36,826 nt of DNA from assembly GCA_030426245.1 (NCBI GenBank), contig JAUHYZ010000022.1, positions 1 to 36,826 of the forward strand, given 5' to 3'. Positions 18,736 to 27,588 of the stretch are shown one piece after another; position 1 is the stretch's first letter; each line of letters starts with the position of its first letter. The stretch comes from Alphaproteobacteria bacterium. Its GTDB lineage: Bacteria; Pseudomonadota; Alphaproteobacteria; Sphingomonadales; Sphingomonadaceae. The notes beneath the pieces are model-generated. The model did not search any database, was not told the origin of the DNA, and saw only the letters and a program-made list of their open reading frames with translations. A program made the position numbers and the translations under genes.

Positions 18736-19980
18736 ATGCGCCGCATTGTGACAGCTACTCCGCTTATCCCGATCCCCGGGCAGATTGACCCGGTTCCCGT
18801 CGCGCGCGACATCACGCCGCGCGAAGACGGCCGTGTGGATCTGATCGGATTGCCGAAAAAGAGAATTGCCGCCTTGTTCGAAGAGGCCGGGCTGGATGCG
18901 AAGCAGGCCAAGCTGCGTTCGCGCCAAGTGTTCCACTGGCTCTATCATCGCGGCGTATCCGATTTCGAGGCGATGACCGATATCGGCAAGGCGATGCGCC
19001 CCTGGCTGGCGGAGCGCTTCGTGATTGGCCGGCCGGAAGTGGTGGAAGCGCAGCATTCTTCGGACGGCACACGCAAATGGCTGCTGCGCACCGCGGATGG
19101 CCATGATTTCGAGATGGTCTTCATTCCGGATGCCGATCGCGGAACGTTATGCGTTTCCTCGCAAGTCGGCTGCACGCTCAATTGCACCTTCTGCCATACC
19201 GGGACGATGCGGCTGGTGCGCAATCTCACCCCCGGCGAGATCGTCGGCCAGGTCATGCTGGCGCGCGATGCGCTGGGCGAATGGCCCAAGGGGCGGATGG
19301 ACATTCCGGAAGAGGAAACCGCCAGCGAGTATCGCGCCGATGGGCGGCTGCTCACCAATATCGTTATGATGGGCATGGGCGAGCCGCTGTATAATTACGA
19401 CAATGTCCATGATGCGCTGAAGCTGGTGATGGATGCGGAAGGCCTGGCCCTCTCCCGCCGCCGGATCACGCTATCTACCAGCGGCGTAGTGCCGATGATG
19501 GAGCGTTGCGGACAGGAAATTAACGTCAATCTTGCCGTGAGCCTGCATGCCGTCCGCAAGGAAGTGCGCGACGAGATCGTGCCGCTCAACCGCAAATACG
19601 GCATCGAGGAACTGCTGGAGGCCTGCGCGGCCTATCCCGGTGCCTCGAATGCGAGGCGCATCACGTTCGAATATGTGATGCTCAAGGACAAGAATGACAG
19701 CGACGAGGATGCGCACGAACTCGTCCGGCTGATCAAGCATTACAATTTGCCGGCCAAGGTGAATCTGATCCCCTTCAATCCCTGGCCGGGCGCGCTCTAC
19801 GAATGTTCCGATCCCGAGAGGATCCGGCGCTTTTCGGAAATTATCTTCGAAGCGGGCATCAGCGGGCCGGTGCGCACCCCGCGCGGCCGGGATATCGATG
19901 CCGCCTGCGGCCAGTTGAGAACGGCTGCCGAAAAGAAGAGCCGTGCCGAGCGGGACCGGGAGGCTGCGGCAGCGCGCTGA
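18736..19980 (+). CDS. rlmN: 23S rRNA (adenine2503-C2)-methyltransferase RlmN
   Basis: Radical-SAM enzyme that methylates C2 of A2503 in 23S rRNA and A37 in some tRNAs. The 414-residue product has the cluster motif CTLNCTFC (Cys146, Cys150, Cys153), a conserved upstream Cys139 in [10 protein letters not shown], the SAM-binding [14 protein letters not shown], and the methyl-carrying cysteine near residue 391 in [25 protein letters not shown]-like and [10 protein letters not shown] segments fit the family. The N-terminus is about 25 residues longer than in E. coli and the C-terminus is an Ala/Arg/Glu-rich tail. An EcfG-type promoter lies upstream. Confidence 0.96.
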   Translation: MRRIVTATPLIPIPGQIDPVPVARDITPREDGRVDLIGLPKKRIAALFEEAGLDAKQAKLRSRQVFHWLYHRGVSDFEAMTDIGKAMRPWLAERFVIGRPEVVEAQHSSDGTRKWLLRTADGHDFEMVFIPDADRGTLCVSSQVGCTLNCTFCHTGTMRLVRNLTPGEIVGQVMLARDALGEWPKGRMDIPEEETASEYRADGRLLTNIVMMGMGEPLYNYDNVHDALKLVMDAEGLALSRRRITLSTSGVVPMMERCGQEINVNLAVSLHAVRKEVRDEIVPLNRKYGIEELLEACAAYPGASNARRITFEYVMLKDKNDSDEDAHELVRLIKHYNLPAKVNLIPFNPWPGALYECSDPERIRRFSEIIFEAGISGPVRTPRGRDIDAACGQLRTAAEKKSRAERDREAAAAR

Positions 19981-20209
19981 TCGCTGCAGGGTTTTGCCAG
20001 GCCCCATCAAGATTGTGAACAAGCCTGCACAACCTGTTGAATAAACGCCAACTTCTGCATCCCACACGAGAAAATAAGTCCACCAGCCCAGGCCAATTGT
20101 GTCCAGCGGTCAAAATCGTGCCGCAAGTCGAGTGGATAGTCAGCGTATCACTGTAAGAATCCCAAGCTAGCCGACAGCCTTCCGAACATAGAAGGCGGGA
20201 TTTTGTGCA

Positions 20210-22663
20210 ATGACTGATCATACTGGATTGCTTGGTTATTCCGACGGTGAAGTCGAGACGAACGATAGCGGCAACCGCACGCTCGAATCGATTGTGGGCG
20301 AACGTTTCTCACGCCGGCAGACGATTTTCGGCGGTTTGCGCGCCAGCGCCTTTGCGCTGGTAGGCACGGGCCTGCTCGCAGCTTGCGACGACGACATTCT
20401 GGGCGGCGGCGCAGGCCCGGTCGTCAGCGCAGGCGGCGATGCCAGCACGACGGCGGGCAAGCTGGTCACGCTGGAAGGGACTGCCGACTCCGACGCCGTC
20501 AGCACGCGCTGGTCGCAGGATGGCGGCCCCGACGTGGAATTGATGGGCGATGGCAGCACCGTGAGCTTCTTCGCGCCGGGCGTGGCCGAAACGACCGAGC
20601 TTTCATTCGCGTTTCAGGGCACGAATGCGGACAACGTGTCTTCCACAGCAACCACGAAAGTCACCGTTGATCCTGCCGTTCTGGGATTCGATGCAGTCGC
20701 CAAGAACCTTGAAGACATAGTCACGGTACCTGCGGGCTATTCCGTGACTGTGATGACGCGCCTGGGCGATCCGATTGCAGCCGGCGTGTCCGCTTATGCC
20801 AATGACGGCACCGATACGAACTTCGCCCAACGCGTTGGCGACCATGGCGACGCCCTCGGCTGGTTTGGTCTCTCCGCCGACGGCGCGCGCGACGATAACA
20901 GCTCGAGCCGCGGGCTTCTGGTGCAGAACCATGAAAACCTCAATGTCCAGTATCTCCACCCGGCAGGCCCAACCGAATCCGGCGGCGCTCGGCCCGAAGC
21001 CGAGGCAAGAAAAGAGATCGAGGCACATGGCGTTTCGGTCATCGAATATGTCGATGGCGGAGACCGAAGCTGGTCCTATGTGCAGGACAGCACCTTCAAC
21101 CGCCGCATCACGCCCATGACGCCGATGGAACTCTACGGCCCGGTTCGCGGCTCCAGCTTCGTCGTCACAAGCTACTCGACCACTGGCACGCAAGGCCGCG
21201 GCACCATCAACAATTGCGCAAACGGCCGTGCGGCATGGGGAACCCTTCTGACCTGCGAAGAAAACTGGGCCGGTTACTTCCTGCGTGACGGCGACGACGC
21301 AGCGCGGACTCCCAAGGAACTGACGGGGCTCAATCGCTACGGCGTTTCAAGCAGCACCGGCAATTACGGCTGGGCCAGCGTTGCATCTTCCAATGCGATG
21401 TTCCGCAAGTGGGATGCACGGGCGACCGGCGCCGATGCCTTGTCCGACTATCGCAACGAGCCAAACCAATATGGCTGGGTGGTCGAAATCGATCCGTTCG
21501 ATCCGGCGAGCACGCCGCGCAAGCGCACCGCCCTTGGCCGTATGGGCCATGAAGGCGCATGGCTGGGCAAACTGACCGAAGGGCAGAAGGTGGCCGTCTA
21601 TATGGGTGACGATGCCAGGCGCGAATATCTCTACAAATTCGTGTCCGACGCCGCGTGGGACCCTGCAGATGCCAACGCGGACAACCGCCTTGCCATCGGC
21701 GACAAGTATCTCGACGCCGGCACGCTTTATGTCGCGCGTTTCGATGCCGATGGCACGGGCAGCTGGCTGCCACTGGTGTACGGCGACGTACCCAATCGTC
21801 CGGCGACAGGAAGCGATCCGGAATACGCATTTGCCAATCAGGCCGATATCCTCGTGCATACGCGGCTCGCGGCGGATGCTGTGGGTGCCACCCCGATGGA
21901 TCGTCCCGAATGGACCGCAGTCAATCCGGAAACCGGCGAAATCTATCTCACGCTGACCAACAACAACGCGTCCAACCGTCCGCTGGACGATACCGACGCG
22001 GCCAATCCGCGGCATTACGGCGCGGTCAAAGACGGTTCGACAGGCTATGGCAATGCGAACGGCCATATCATCCGGCTCGTCGAAAGCGGAGACGATCCGG
22101 CAGCAACCGGTTTCGAATGGGACATCTATCTCTTCGGTGCCGATTCAGCCGACGCGGACCCCACCAACGTCAATATCTCCTCGCTCGAAGCGGAAAACGA
22201 CTTTTCCAGCCCGGATGGCTTGTGGTTCTCACGCACGCAGAACCCAGCGGGGCAAGGCCGTCCACTGCTTTGGCTCCAGACGGATGACGGCGCCTTTACC
22301 GACCGGACGAACAACCAGATGCTGGCAGCGTTGCCGGGCTCGGTTGGCGATGGCGGCGCGGTGACGATCACCAACACCGGAGAGAGCGGCACCGCCACGC
22401 AGAGCACTATCGTTGGCACTGCAGCCACGACCGCGACCATTCGCCGCTTTCTCACCGGACCGCTGGAATGCGAACTGACAGGCGTGGACACGACGCCCGA
22501 TGGCCGTACGATCTTCGTAGGCATCCAGCATCCAGGCGAGAACGGCGATCCTGCTGCGCCAAGCAGCAATTGGCCGCAGAGCCAGAACGGAACCTTCTCG
22601 GGCCGTCCCCGCTCCGCAGTCATTGCGATTAAAAAGGACGATGGGGGCATCATCGGGCTCTAA
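20210..22663 (+). CDS. phoX: PhoX-type phosphatase (DUF839), Tat-exported lipoprotein
   Basis: Probable calcium-dependent alkaline phosphatase that releases phosphate from organic esters outside the cytoplasm. The 817 residues begin with a long n-region and a Tat motif SRRQTIF (34-40), a hydrophobic stretch, and a lipobox ending at Cys59 (LLAACDDD), so the protein is likely lipid-anchored. Residues about 68-155 resemble an Ig/PKD-like domain (VVSAGGDASTTAGKLVTLEG) not found in standard PhoX. The catalytic domain has QNHENLNVQYLHP, LLTCEENWAGYF, VVEIDPFDP, GRMGHEGAW and SPDGLWFS, all typical of PhoX. No Pho box was recognised in the 229 bases upstream. Confidence 0.87.
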   Translation: MTDHTGLLGYSDGEVETNDSGNRTLESIVGERFSRRQTIFGGLRASAFALVGTGLLAACDDDILGGGAGPVVSAGGDASTTAGKLVTLEGTADSDAVSTRWSQDGGPDVELMGDGSTVSFFAPGVAETTELSFAFQGTNADNVSSTATTKVTVDPAVLGFDAVAKNLEDIVTVPAGYSVTVMTRLGDPIAAGVSAYANDGTDTNFAQRVGDHGDALGWFGLSADGARDDNSSSRGLLVQNHENLNVQYLHPAGPTESGGARPEAEARKEIEAHGVSVIEYVDGGDRSWSYVQDSTFNRRITPMTPMELYGPVRGSSFVVTSYSTTGTQGRGTINNCANGRAAWGTLLTCEENWAGYFLRDGDDAARTPKELTGLNRYGVSSSTGNYGWASVASSNAMFRKWDARATGADALSDYRNEPNQYGWVVEIDPFDPASTPRKRTALGRMGHEGAWLGKLTEGQKVAVYMGDDARREYLYKFVSDAAWDPADANADNRLAIGDKYLDAGTLYVARFDADGTGSWLPLVYGDVPNRPATGSDPEYAFANQADILVHTRLAADAVGATPMDRPEWTAVNPETGEIYLTLTNNNASNRPLDDTDAANPRHYGAVKDGSTGYGNANGHIIRLVESGDDPAATGFEWDIYLFGADSADADPTNVNISSLEAENDFSSPDGLWFSRTQNPAGQGRPLLWLQTDDGAFTDRTNNQMLAALPGSVGDGGAVTITNTGESGTATQSTIVGTAATTATIRRFLTGPLECELTGVDTTPDGRTIFVGIQHPGENGDPAAPSSNWPQSQNGTFSGRPRSAVIAIKKDDGGIIGL

Positions 22664-22678
22664 GCCCCGCTACGATAC

Positions 22679-22709
22679 GGCCGGAAGCGCTTCTAATGCG
22701 CCTCCGGCC
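22679..22709. terminator. Hairpin between convergent genes, possible two-way terminator
   Basis: GGCCGGA (22679-22685) with TCCGGCC (22703-22709), extended by GCGC/GCGC (22687-22690 and 22698-22701) around a seven-base loop. It lies in the 77-base gap between phoX and the convergent PhzF-like gene. There is no T run, so termination efficiency is uncertain. Confidence 0.5.
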
Positions 22710-22740
22710 GGATTGAGGCACTGCCTGCCATTTTGGCCTG

Positions 22741-23592
22741 CTATGGCTGATCGAATATCGGCAACGAAGCACCGCTGGCGACCGTCACGGTTCGGCCTGC
22801 GATCCAGATGTCGCCATCATTGTCCTGAGAACAATGGATGCGGCCGTCTGCACCGGTCTTGCGCCCCTGCGCCGCAACATAGCTGCCACTGGCAAGTCCG
22901 CTTTCGAACAGATGCATCGCAAGCCCCGCATTGAAACTGCCGGTAACGGGATCTTCAACGACAGCGCCGTGCTGGTTGGTAAAAAATGCCCGCAATTCCC
23001 AGTCTCCTCCGCCTGCCTCTCCGGATGGCGCAGCCAGCCCGACATCCGTTTCGGCGGGGGCGTGCATTGCAGGCTGGGCGGCGAGCACGTCTTCGACGGA
23101 AGCCAGGCGCAACAGTTGCCACTGCGGGCCGTTGGCGATGTGAACCGCTTCAACGATCGCATCGTCGCTCACTCCCGCGACACGAGCGGCCTCGGCGCGC
23201 TCTTTGGCGTTCAAAGGGCCGGTGCGTGTTAGCGGCGGGGCCTGGAAGGCCAACATGCCGCTTTCCTGGCGCAGCTCGATCAGGCCGAGCCCGCATTCCT
23301 GTACAATCCGCCCTTCCTGGCGCGGCGCCCCGCCGGCTTCCAGCCAGGCATGGCAGGTCCCGAGCGTGGGATGTCCCGCGAAGGGCAGTTCGCCGCCCGG
23401 ATAGAAGATCCGCACGCGGTAGTCCGCGCAATCATCTTCCGGCGCAAGCAGGAAGGTCGTCTCCGAAAAGCCCAGCCACTGCGTGAGCGACAGCATTTGC
23501 GCGCTGCTCAGTTGCCCCGCCCCGCTGACCACCGCCAGCGGATTGCCGCGCAGTCCAGCAGAACCGAACACATCCACGAGATCAAGCTTCAT
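22741..23592 (-). CDS. PhzF family isomerase
   Basis: A 283-residue enzyme of the diaminopimelate-epimerase fold. It shows the family's DVFGSAGLRGNPLAVV start, SETTFLLAP with the catalytic Glu, FYPGGELPFAGHPTLG (residues about 64-79) and the second-half mirror motif VEDPVTGSFNAGLA. PhzF converts a dihydroxyanthranilate intermediate in phenazine synthesis, but most single-copy homologues outside phenazine clusters have unknown substrates, and no other phenazine gene is seen here. It may form a short operon with the MarR gene 45 bases upstream on the same strand. Confidence 0.88.
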   Translation of the reverse strand: MKLDLVDVFGSAGLRGNPLAVVSGAGQLSSAQMLSLTQWLGFSETTFLLAPEDDCADYRVRIFYPGGELPFAGHPTLGTCHAWLEAGGAPRQEGRIVQECGLGLIELRQESGMLAFQAPPLTRTGPLNAKERAEAARVAGVSDDAIVEAVHIANGPQWQLLRLASVEDVLAAQPAMHAPAETDVGLAAPSGEAGGGDWELRAFFTNQHGAVVEDPVTGSFNAGLAMHLFESGLASGSYVAAQGRKTGADGRIHCSQDNDGDIWIAGRTVTVASGASLPIFDQP

Positions 23593-23637
23593 CTGCCATG
23601 CCCTCGCATTCCTGTCGCGCCATCCGCAAAGACGGCG

Positions 23638-24153
23638 CTATACCTTGCCCTCGCGCAGGCGGAGTTGCAGGCGCTCTGTCAGCTCGACCAGCGTGAAGAG
23701 TTCGTCATCCGTCAGCAGAGAAAGCAATTGCGAGCGCGCCGGGTCCACCGTTGCGCGGACCGTATCGATCGTTTCCTGTCCCTTATCCGTCAATTCGATC
23801 AGGCGGGAGCGGCCATCGTCCGGATTGCCGCGCCGCTGAACCAGCCCATCTTCCTCCAGCGCATCCAGTATCCGCACCAGTGCGGGCCACTGAATGCCGA
23901 GCATTTTCGCAATTGCGGATGCGGTGGTCGGGCCTTCCGAAAAGGCGACGGCGAACAGCATTTCCCAGCGCACGCGCGTCTGCCCGGTGCGGCTGCTGAT
24001 CACCTTTTCGAGTGAACGTGCGTAAAGGCGCGAGGTGCCCATGATCGCCAGCATCGCGCGAAATTCCTGCTCCAGCCGCGATCCCGGCTCGTAATATTCT
24101 ACGTAGCGCGGCGAATTGCGCAGCAAACGCCTGGAAGCTGCCGGCAAAGTCAT
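23638..24153 (-). CDS. MarR family transcriptional regulator
   Basis: A 171-residue regulator with a winged helix-turn-helix: TRVRWEMLFAVAFSEGPTT, ASAIAKMLGIQWPALVRILD (recognition helix region, about 80-100), LEEDGLVQRRGNPDDGRSRL (wing with the DDGR motif typical of MarR) and a C-terminal dimerisation helix. The N-terminal part is about 35 residues longer than usual. AAGGAG lies upstream of the ATG at 24153. It is divergent from the amidohydrolase gene, and an inverted repeat in between is a plausible operator, so it probably controls that gene and itself. The ligand is unknown. Confidence 0.88.
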   Translation of the reverse strand: MTLPAASRRLLRNSPRYVEYYEPGSRLEQEFRAMLAIMGTSRLYARSLEKVISSRTGQTRVRWEMLFAVAFSEGPTTASAIAKMLGIQWPALVRILDALEEDGLVQRRGNPDDGRSRLIELTDKGQETIDTVRATVDPARSQLLSLLTDDELFTLVELTERLQLRLREGKV

Positions 24154-24190
24154 CGCTGCCTTCTCCTTGTTGTGACCTACCCGGCCCTCT

Positions 24191-24210
24191 GTTGCATCGA
24201 TCTATGTAAC
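24191..24210. promoter_or_regulatory. Candidate MarR operator
   Basis: GTTGCA, eight bases, TGTAAC: an inverted repeat with five of six positions matched, in the 120-base divergent region between the MarR gene and the amidohydrolase gene. The right arm is itself part of ATGTAACAT, a small palindrome. Size and position suit a MarR dimer. Confidence 0.45.
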
Positions 24211-24273
24211 ATTGTAGGTATTCTTGCAAGTAAACCGGGAATAGCGATTCCCCGGCCAAAGGGAGATACTGAA

Positions 24274-25479
24274 ATGATCGAGACGCCGCTTGTTTCCGGT
24301 GACGACCACCTCGACCTCAATATGCTGCCGGAAAATGTCTGGACAGACCGTATGGCGTCCAAATGGGGCGGCCGTGCACCGCATATCGAAGTCAACGACC
24401 AGGGCGGAGCCGAATGGGTCTCGGACGGGCAAAGCTGGGGCCGCTGGTCCGGCAAGGCTTCCAAGTTCAGTGGGCCCAAGCCGCTGCTGACAGCTTATGA
24501 CCGCGGCGGTGTGGAAGATCTGACACAGCTGCGCGCAGGAAATCCCGAACTGCGCCTGCAGGACATGGACCGCGACGGCGTGTGGGGCCACATCATCTTC
24601 GGCCCGGTAACCTCCATTCCCACGGGCGACGACGCACTGATGCGCGCCTGCTATTCCGCCTATAATGACTGGCTGTACGATGAATTCTGCGTCGCAGCGC
24701 CGGAACGACTGGTTGGCGTGGCGATGCTGCCGCCCCGCCCCGATGCCGCGATCGACGAACTGAAGCGGCTGGCCGCGCGCGGCGGCGTGCGCCAGGCCAA
24801 TCTGCAAATTGCGGTTTGTGAACCGCGGCTGGAAGACAAGGCCTGGGAACCGCTCTTCGAACTGCTCGAGGAATCGGGAATCGTGCTGAGCTTCCACGTC
24901 ACGGTCTTTCCGAAAGCGGGCGATGCGTTCGACAAGTACAAGGGTTCGCCCGGCGCAACCTTCCTGCACGCCAAGATGTTCATCGAGCAGTTCCTCGATC
25001 CCTTCGTGGATCTGTTTGCCTGGGGCATCCTGGAGCGGCACCCCAAGCTGAAGATCGTGATCGCGGAATGCGGCGCAGGCTGGGTTCCTTGGGTGGTAGA
25101 AGAGCTTGACTATCGCCACTACCGGCTTTGGGAATGCGCCGATTACTGGGACGACAAGGGCGGCATTCCGCACAAGATGAAGCCCAGCGAGATCTTCAAG
25201 CGGCAAGTCTACGGCACATTTCAGCAGAGCCCCACCACGATGGCGCTGATCGACTTCTGGGGGCCCGACAACCTGCTATGGGCCAGCGACTATCCGCATC
25301 CCGACAGCATCTGGCCGAACAGCCAGGCCACCATCAACCGCACGATGGGCAATATGAACCCGGACGATGTGCGCAAGATCTGCGGCGGCAACGCAGCCAA
25401 GCTTTACGGCCTCGACCTTTCCAAGGCGACGACCCTTGGCAAGCTCGACATCGGCTATGAGGCCGTAGCTGCCGAATGA
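24274..25479 (+). CDS. Amidohydrolase family protein (PF04909-like)
   Basis: A 401-residue metal-dependent hydrolase or decarboxylase of the TIM-barrel amidohydrolase superfamily. It opens with SGDDHLDLNMLPENVW, where DHLDL stands for the HxH-type metal site, and contains WGHIIFGP, LLEESGIVLSFHVTVFP (His on a barrel strand), AECGAGWVPWVVEELDYRH and LLWASDYPHPDSIWPNS, the conserved Asp region. Homologues include ACMSD-like decarboxylases and hydrolases of aromatic or terpenoid degradation; the substrate is not deducible. The start at 24274 is chosen for GGGAG upstream; the frame is open to 24172. Its stop overlaps the MOSC gene as ATGA. Confidence 0.85.
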   Translation: MIETPLVSGDDHLDLNMLPENVWTDRMASKWGGRAPHIEVNDQGGAEWVSDGQSWGRWSGKASKFSGPKPLLTAYDRGGVEDLTQLRAGNPELRLQDMDRDGVWGHIIFGPVTSIPTGDDALMRACYSAYNDWLYDEFCVAAPERLVGVAMLPPRPDAAIDELKRLAARGGVRQANLQIAVCEPRLEDKAWEPLFELLEESGIVLSFHVTVFPKAGDAFDKYKGSPGATFLHAKMFIEQFLDPFVDLFAWGILERHPKLKIVIAECGAGWVPWVVEELDYRHYRLWECADYWDDKGGIPHKMKPSEIFKRQVYGTFQQSPTTMALIDFWGPDNLLWASDYPHPDSIWPNSQATINRTMGNMNPDDVRKICGGNAAKLYGLDLSKATTLGKLDIGYEAVAAE

Positions 25480-26120
25480 GCTGGTCCATAGGCCCTGTCC
25501 TGACCGGCCGGGCCGCACCTTTTCGCGGGGAAGAACGCAGTGCGATTTTCAAGTCGCCTGCGGGCGGCCCCGTGAAGGTGGGCCCGCTTGGCCTGGACGG
25601 GGACGAGCAAGGCGACAAAATCCATCACGGCGGCGTGGACATGGCGATCCACCACTACCCGCACGATCATTATGCTGCCTGGCTGGAAGAGTTGGATGGC
25701 CACGATCTGCTGTCCGCACCGGGCGCATTCGGAGAGAACATTTCCACTTCGGGCCTCACCGAAGGCGGCGTATGTATCGGCGACCGGCTACGCCTGGGCA
25801 GCGCATTGGTCGAAGTCAGTCAGGGCAGGCAGCCTTGCTGGAAGATCGACCACAAATTCCAACGCAAAGGGGTGACGGCCCGCGTGGTCAAGACGGCACG
25901 CTGCGGCTGGTATTATCGCGTACTGGAACCCGGTGAAGTCAGGCAAGGCGATACGCTCGAACTCATCGAGCGCGGCGAAGGCGGCTGGACTGTCGAGCGC
26001 GTATTCCGCCTGCTGATTGCCGGCGGCCACAAGAGCGAGCCTGGGACGCTGCGTGAACTGGCCGGTTTGAAGCCGCTCTGCGCGGAATGGCGCGATAGAG
26101 CCGCAAAGCTCGCGGAATAG
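25476..26120 (+). CDS. MOSC domain protein (YiiM-like)
   Basis: A 214-residue protein with a MOSC beta-barrel: GPLGLDGDEQGDKIHHGGVDMAIHHYP, GAFGENISTSGLTE, VCIGDRLRLGSALVEVSQGRQPCWKID, with Cys in the QPCWK motif that is expected to bind sulfur or metal ligands. The C-terminal part (VFRLLIAGG, LRELAGLKPLCAEWR) is the small three-helix domain of YiiM-type proteins, which reduce N-hydroxylated compounds using the molybdenum cofactor. It is translationally coupled to the amidohydrolase gene (ATGA overlap), suggesting a linked task. Confidence 0.88.
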   Translation: MSWSIGPVLTGRAAPFRGEERSAIFKSPAGGPVKVGPLGLDGDEQGDKIHHGGVDMAIHHYPHDHYAAWLEELDGHDLLSAPGAFGENISTSGLTEGGVCIGDRLRLGSALVEVSQGRQPCWKIDHKFQRKGVTARVVKTARCGWYYRVLEPGEVRQGDTLELIERGEGGWTVERVFRLLIAGGHKSEPGTLRELAGLKPLCAEWRDRAAKLAE

Positions 26121-26126
26121 CGCTCT

Positions 26127-26378
26127 TCAGGAGAGCCGCATTCCGAAAAAGAAATCGTGTTCGTCGAGAACGGGATCGGCCTGAACGATCCTGCCGCGAT
26201 ACCGGCGATGCGTCCAGCTTTCACCGAAGACGTCATATTCCACCACTTCGAGCAAGCCCCGGCGAGAAAACTCGGCAGCGAGAGCAAAGCCCATCGTAAT
26301 GCCCGCCGGCCGGCCGATCCATCCTTCGATCCCGGCATCAATCGCTGTCTTTGCGATATTGAAGACATCACTATGCAC
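26127..26378 (-). CDS. Hypothetical protein (83 residues)
   Basis: MHSDVFNIAKTAIDAGIEGW begins a small protein containing GRPAGITMGFALAAEFSRRG and ending in FFFGMRLS. An AGAGG lies about a dozen bases before the ATG and the gene ends six bases after the convergent MOSC gene, so gene spacing supports it. No family is recognised. A chance frame cannot be excluded. Confidence 0.45.
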   Translation of the reverse strand: MHSDVFNIAKTAIDAGIEGWIGRPAGITMGFALAAEFSRRGLLEVVEYDVFGESWTHRRYRGRIVQADPVLDEHDFFFGMRLS

Positions 26379-26823
26379 GGCTCTTCTTTACCTCTCAGCT
26401 TACGTTCAGCACCGCTTCGGTTGCAAAAGCGGGGCCTGTGACGTTCCCGAAAAAGGAAGCCAAAACCGACCCACAAAGCAGCCAAAAACCAGTTTCGGGC
26501 GACAACCGAAATAACAGCCGATCTATTCGCCCCTTCCCCTCTCTCTACCGGGGTATTACCTCATGGATCGTGAAGAAATACAAGCGCTTAATTTGCACTA
26601 TTTCCACAAGTGTTAATTATAATTTCTGCGGATCTATTATTGATTTTGTCCGCCTTCTTGGCAGCACCCAAGTAGACGAACGAACTGTTTTGCGCACAGG
26701 CCGCACAGCATCGGCCAATGATGCCGTGCCCAGCCCCATGCTTTCCAATCCAAGGGAAATATGGTCCATTGGGCGGATGGTTCCCGAATTCAAACAATCA
26801 GCCACCGCCCCCGGTGACCGGCC
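26379..26823. other. Intergenic region, AT-richer, no gene seen
   Basis: About 445 bases before the SDR operon. It contains a small hairpin CCGCTT/AAGCGG near 26408-26429 and an AT-rich stretch at about 26575-26650 that may hold promoters. A plus-strand open frame (26438-26827) overlaps the SDR start as ATGA but its translation is not protein-like, and a 69-codon minus-strand frame is equally weak. No tRNA or known RNA was recognised. Confidence 0.5.
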
Positions 26824-27588
26824 ATGAGCCTGCCGGCTCTGCTCATCACCGGCGGTGCACGGCGCATCGGCGCAGCAATCGCAAGGCGCTTCGGCGCCGA
26901 AGGCTGGCATGTCGTGGTTCACTGCAACAAGAGCAGGCAGGATGCCGACCGGCTGGCCGACGAATTGCCTTCTGCCGAGATCGTGCAATGCGATCTCGCC
27001 GATTGCGACGCCGCGGAAAGCATGGTGGGAAATCTGGCCGAGAGGCTGGATGACTGGCGCGTTCTGATCAACTCGGCATCGATCTTTGCGCCCGACAGTG
27101 TAACCGCTCTCGATCCGACAACGAACAAGCTGGCAATGCAGGTGAATGCCCGGACCCCGGCGCGCATGTCGCAAGCCTTCCTCGCCAGCGCAGAAGCCCA
27201 GGGCGGCCGCCGGGTGATCAACCTGACCGATCAGAAGCTGGCCAATCCCAATCCCGACTTCTTTTCCTACACGATGAGCAAGCATGCCCTGGCGGCGACC
27301 GTTCCGATGCTGGCGATGGGCGCTGCGCAGAGCAACGACCGCATCTATGACCTTGCACCGGGCGCGATCCTGCCCAGTTTCGACCAGCGGCCCGAGGAAT
27401 TCGAAATCTCCGGACGGCTGAATTTGCTCGGGCGGCTGACGAGGGCCGAAGAAGTGGCGGATGCGGCATATTTCCTGGCACAGGGATGGCTGGAGAGCGG
27501 AACCAGGCTGTTTGTCGATTCAGGCCAGCACCTGCTTTCCCAGCCGAGGGACGTGCTGTTTCTCGCCCGCGAAGGCGCAGCGCAATGA
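26824..27588 (+). CDS. SDR family oxidoreductase (pteridine reductase/FolM-like)
   Basis: A 254-residue NAD(P)H-dependent reductase. The cofactor motif is TGGARRIGAAIAR at about 9-21, where the basic residues in GGARRIG favour NADPH as in pteridine reductases. LINSASIFAPD corresponds to the NNAS region, and the active-site YxxxK is in FFSYTMSKHALAA. NLTDQKLANPNPDFF is typical of the FolM/pteridine-reductase group, which reduces dihydromonapterin or dihydrobiopterin; that assignment is only probable. It is the first gene of a tightly coupled set: its stop overlaps the cytochrome gene as ATGA. Confidence 0.82.
   Translation: MSLPALLITGGARRIGAAIARRFGAEGWHVVVHCNKSRQDADRLADELPSAEIVQCDLADCDAAESMVGNLAERLDDWRVLINSASIFAPDSVTALDPTTNKLAMQVNARTPARMSQAFLASAEAQGGRRVINLTDQKLANPNPDFFSYTMSKHALAATVPMLAMGAAQSNDRIYDLAPGAILPSFDQRPEEFEISGRLNLLGRLTRAEEVADAAYFLAQGWLESGTRLFVDSGQHLLSQPRDVLFLAREGAAQ

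Noticed and set aside
20100-20209. Pho box upstream of phoX
   Set aside because: CTGTAAG occurs once near 20151, but no second properly spaced CTGTCA-like repeat was found.
26438-26827. A 129-codon frame overlapping the SDR start by ATGA
   Set aside because: The overlap is suggestive, but the translation is low in structure and unlike any family, and base composition is that of non-coding DNA.
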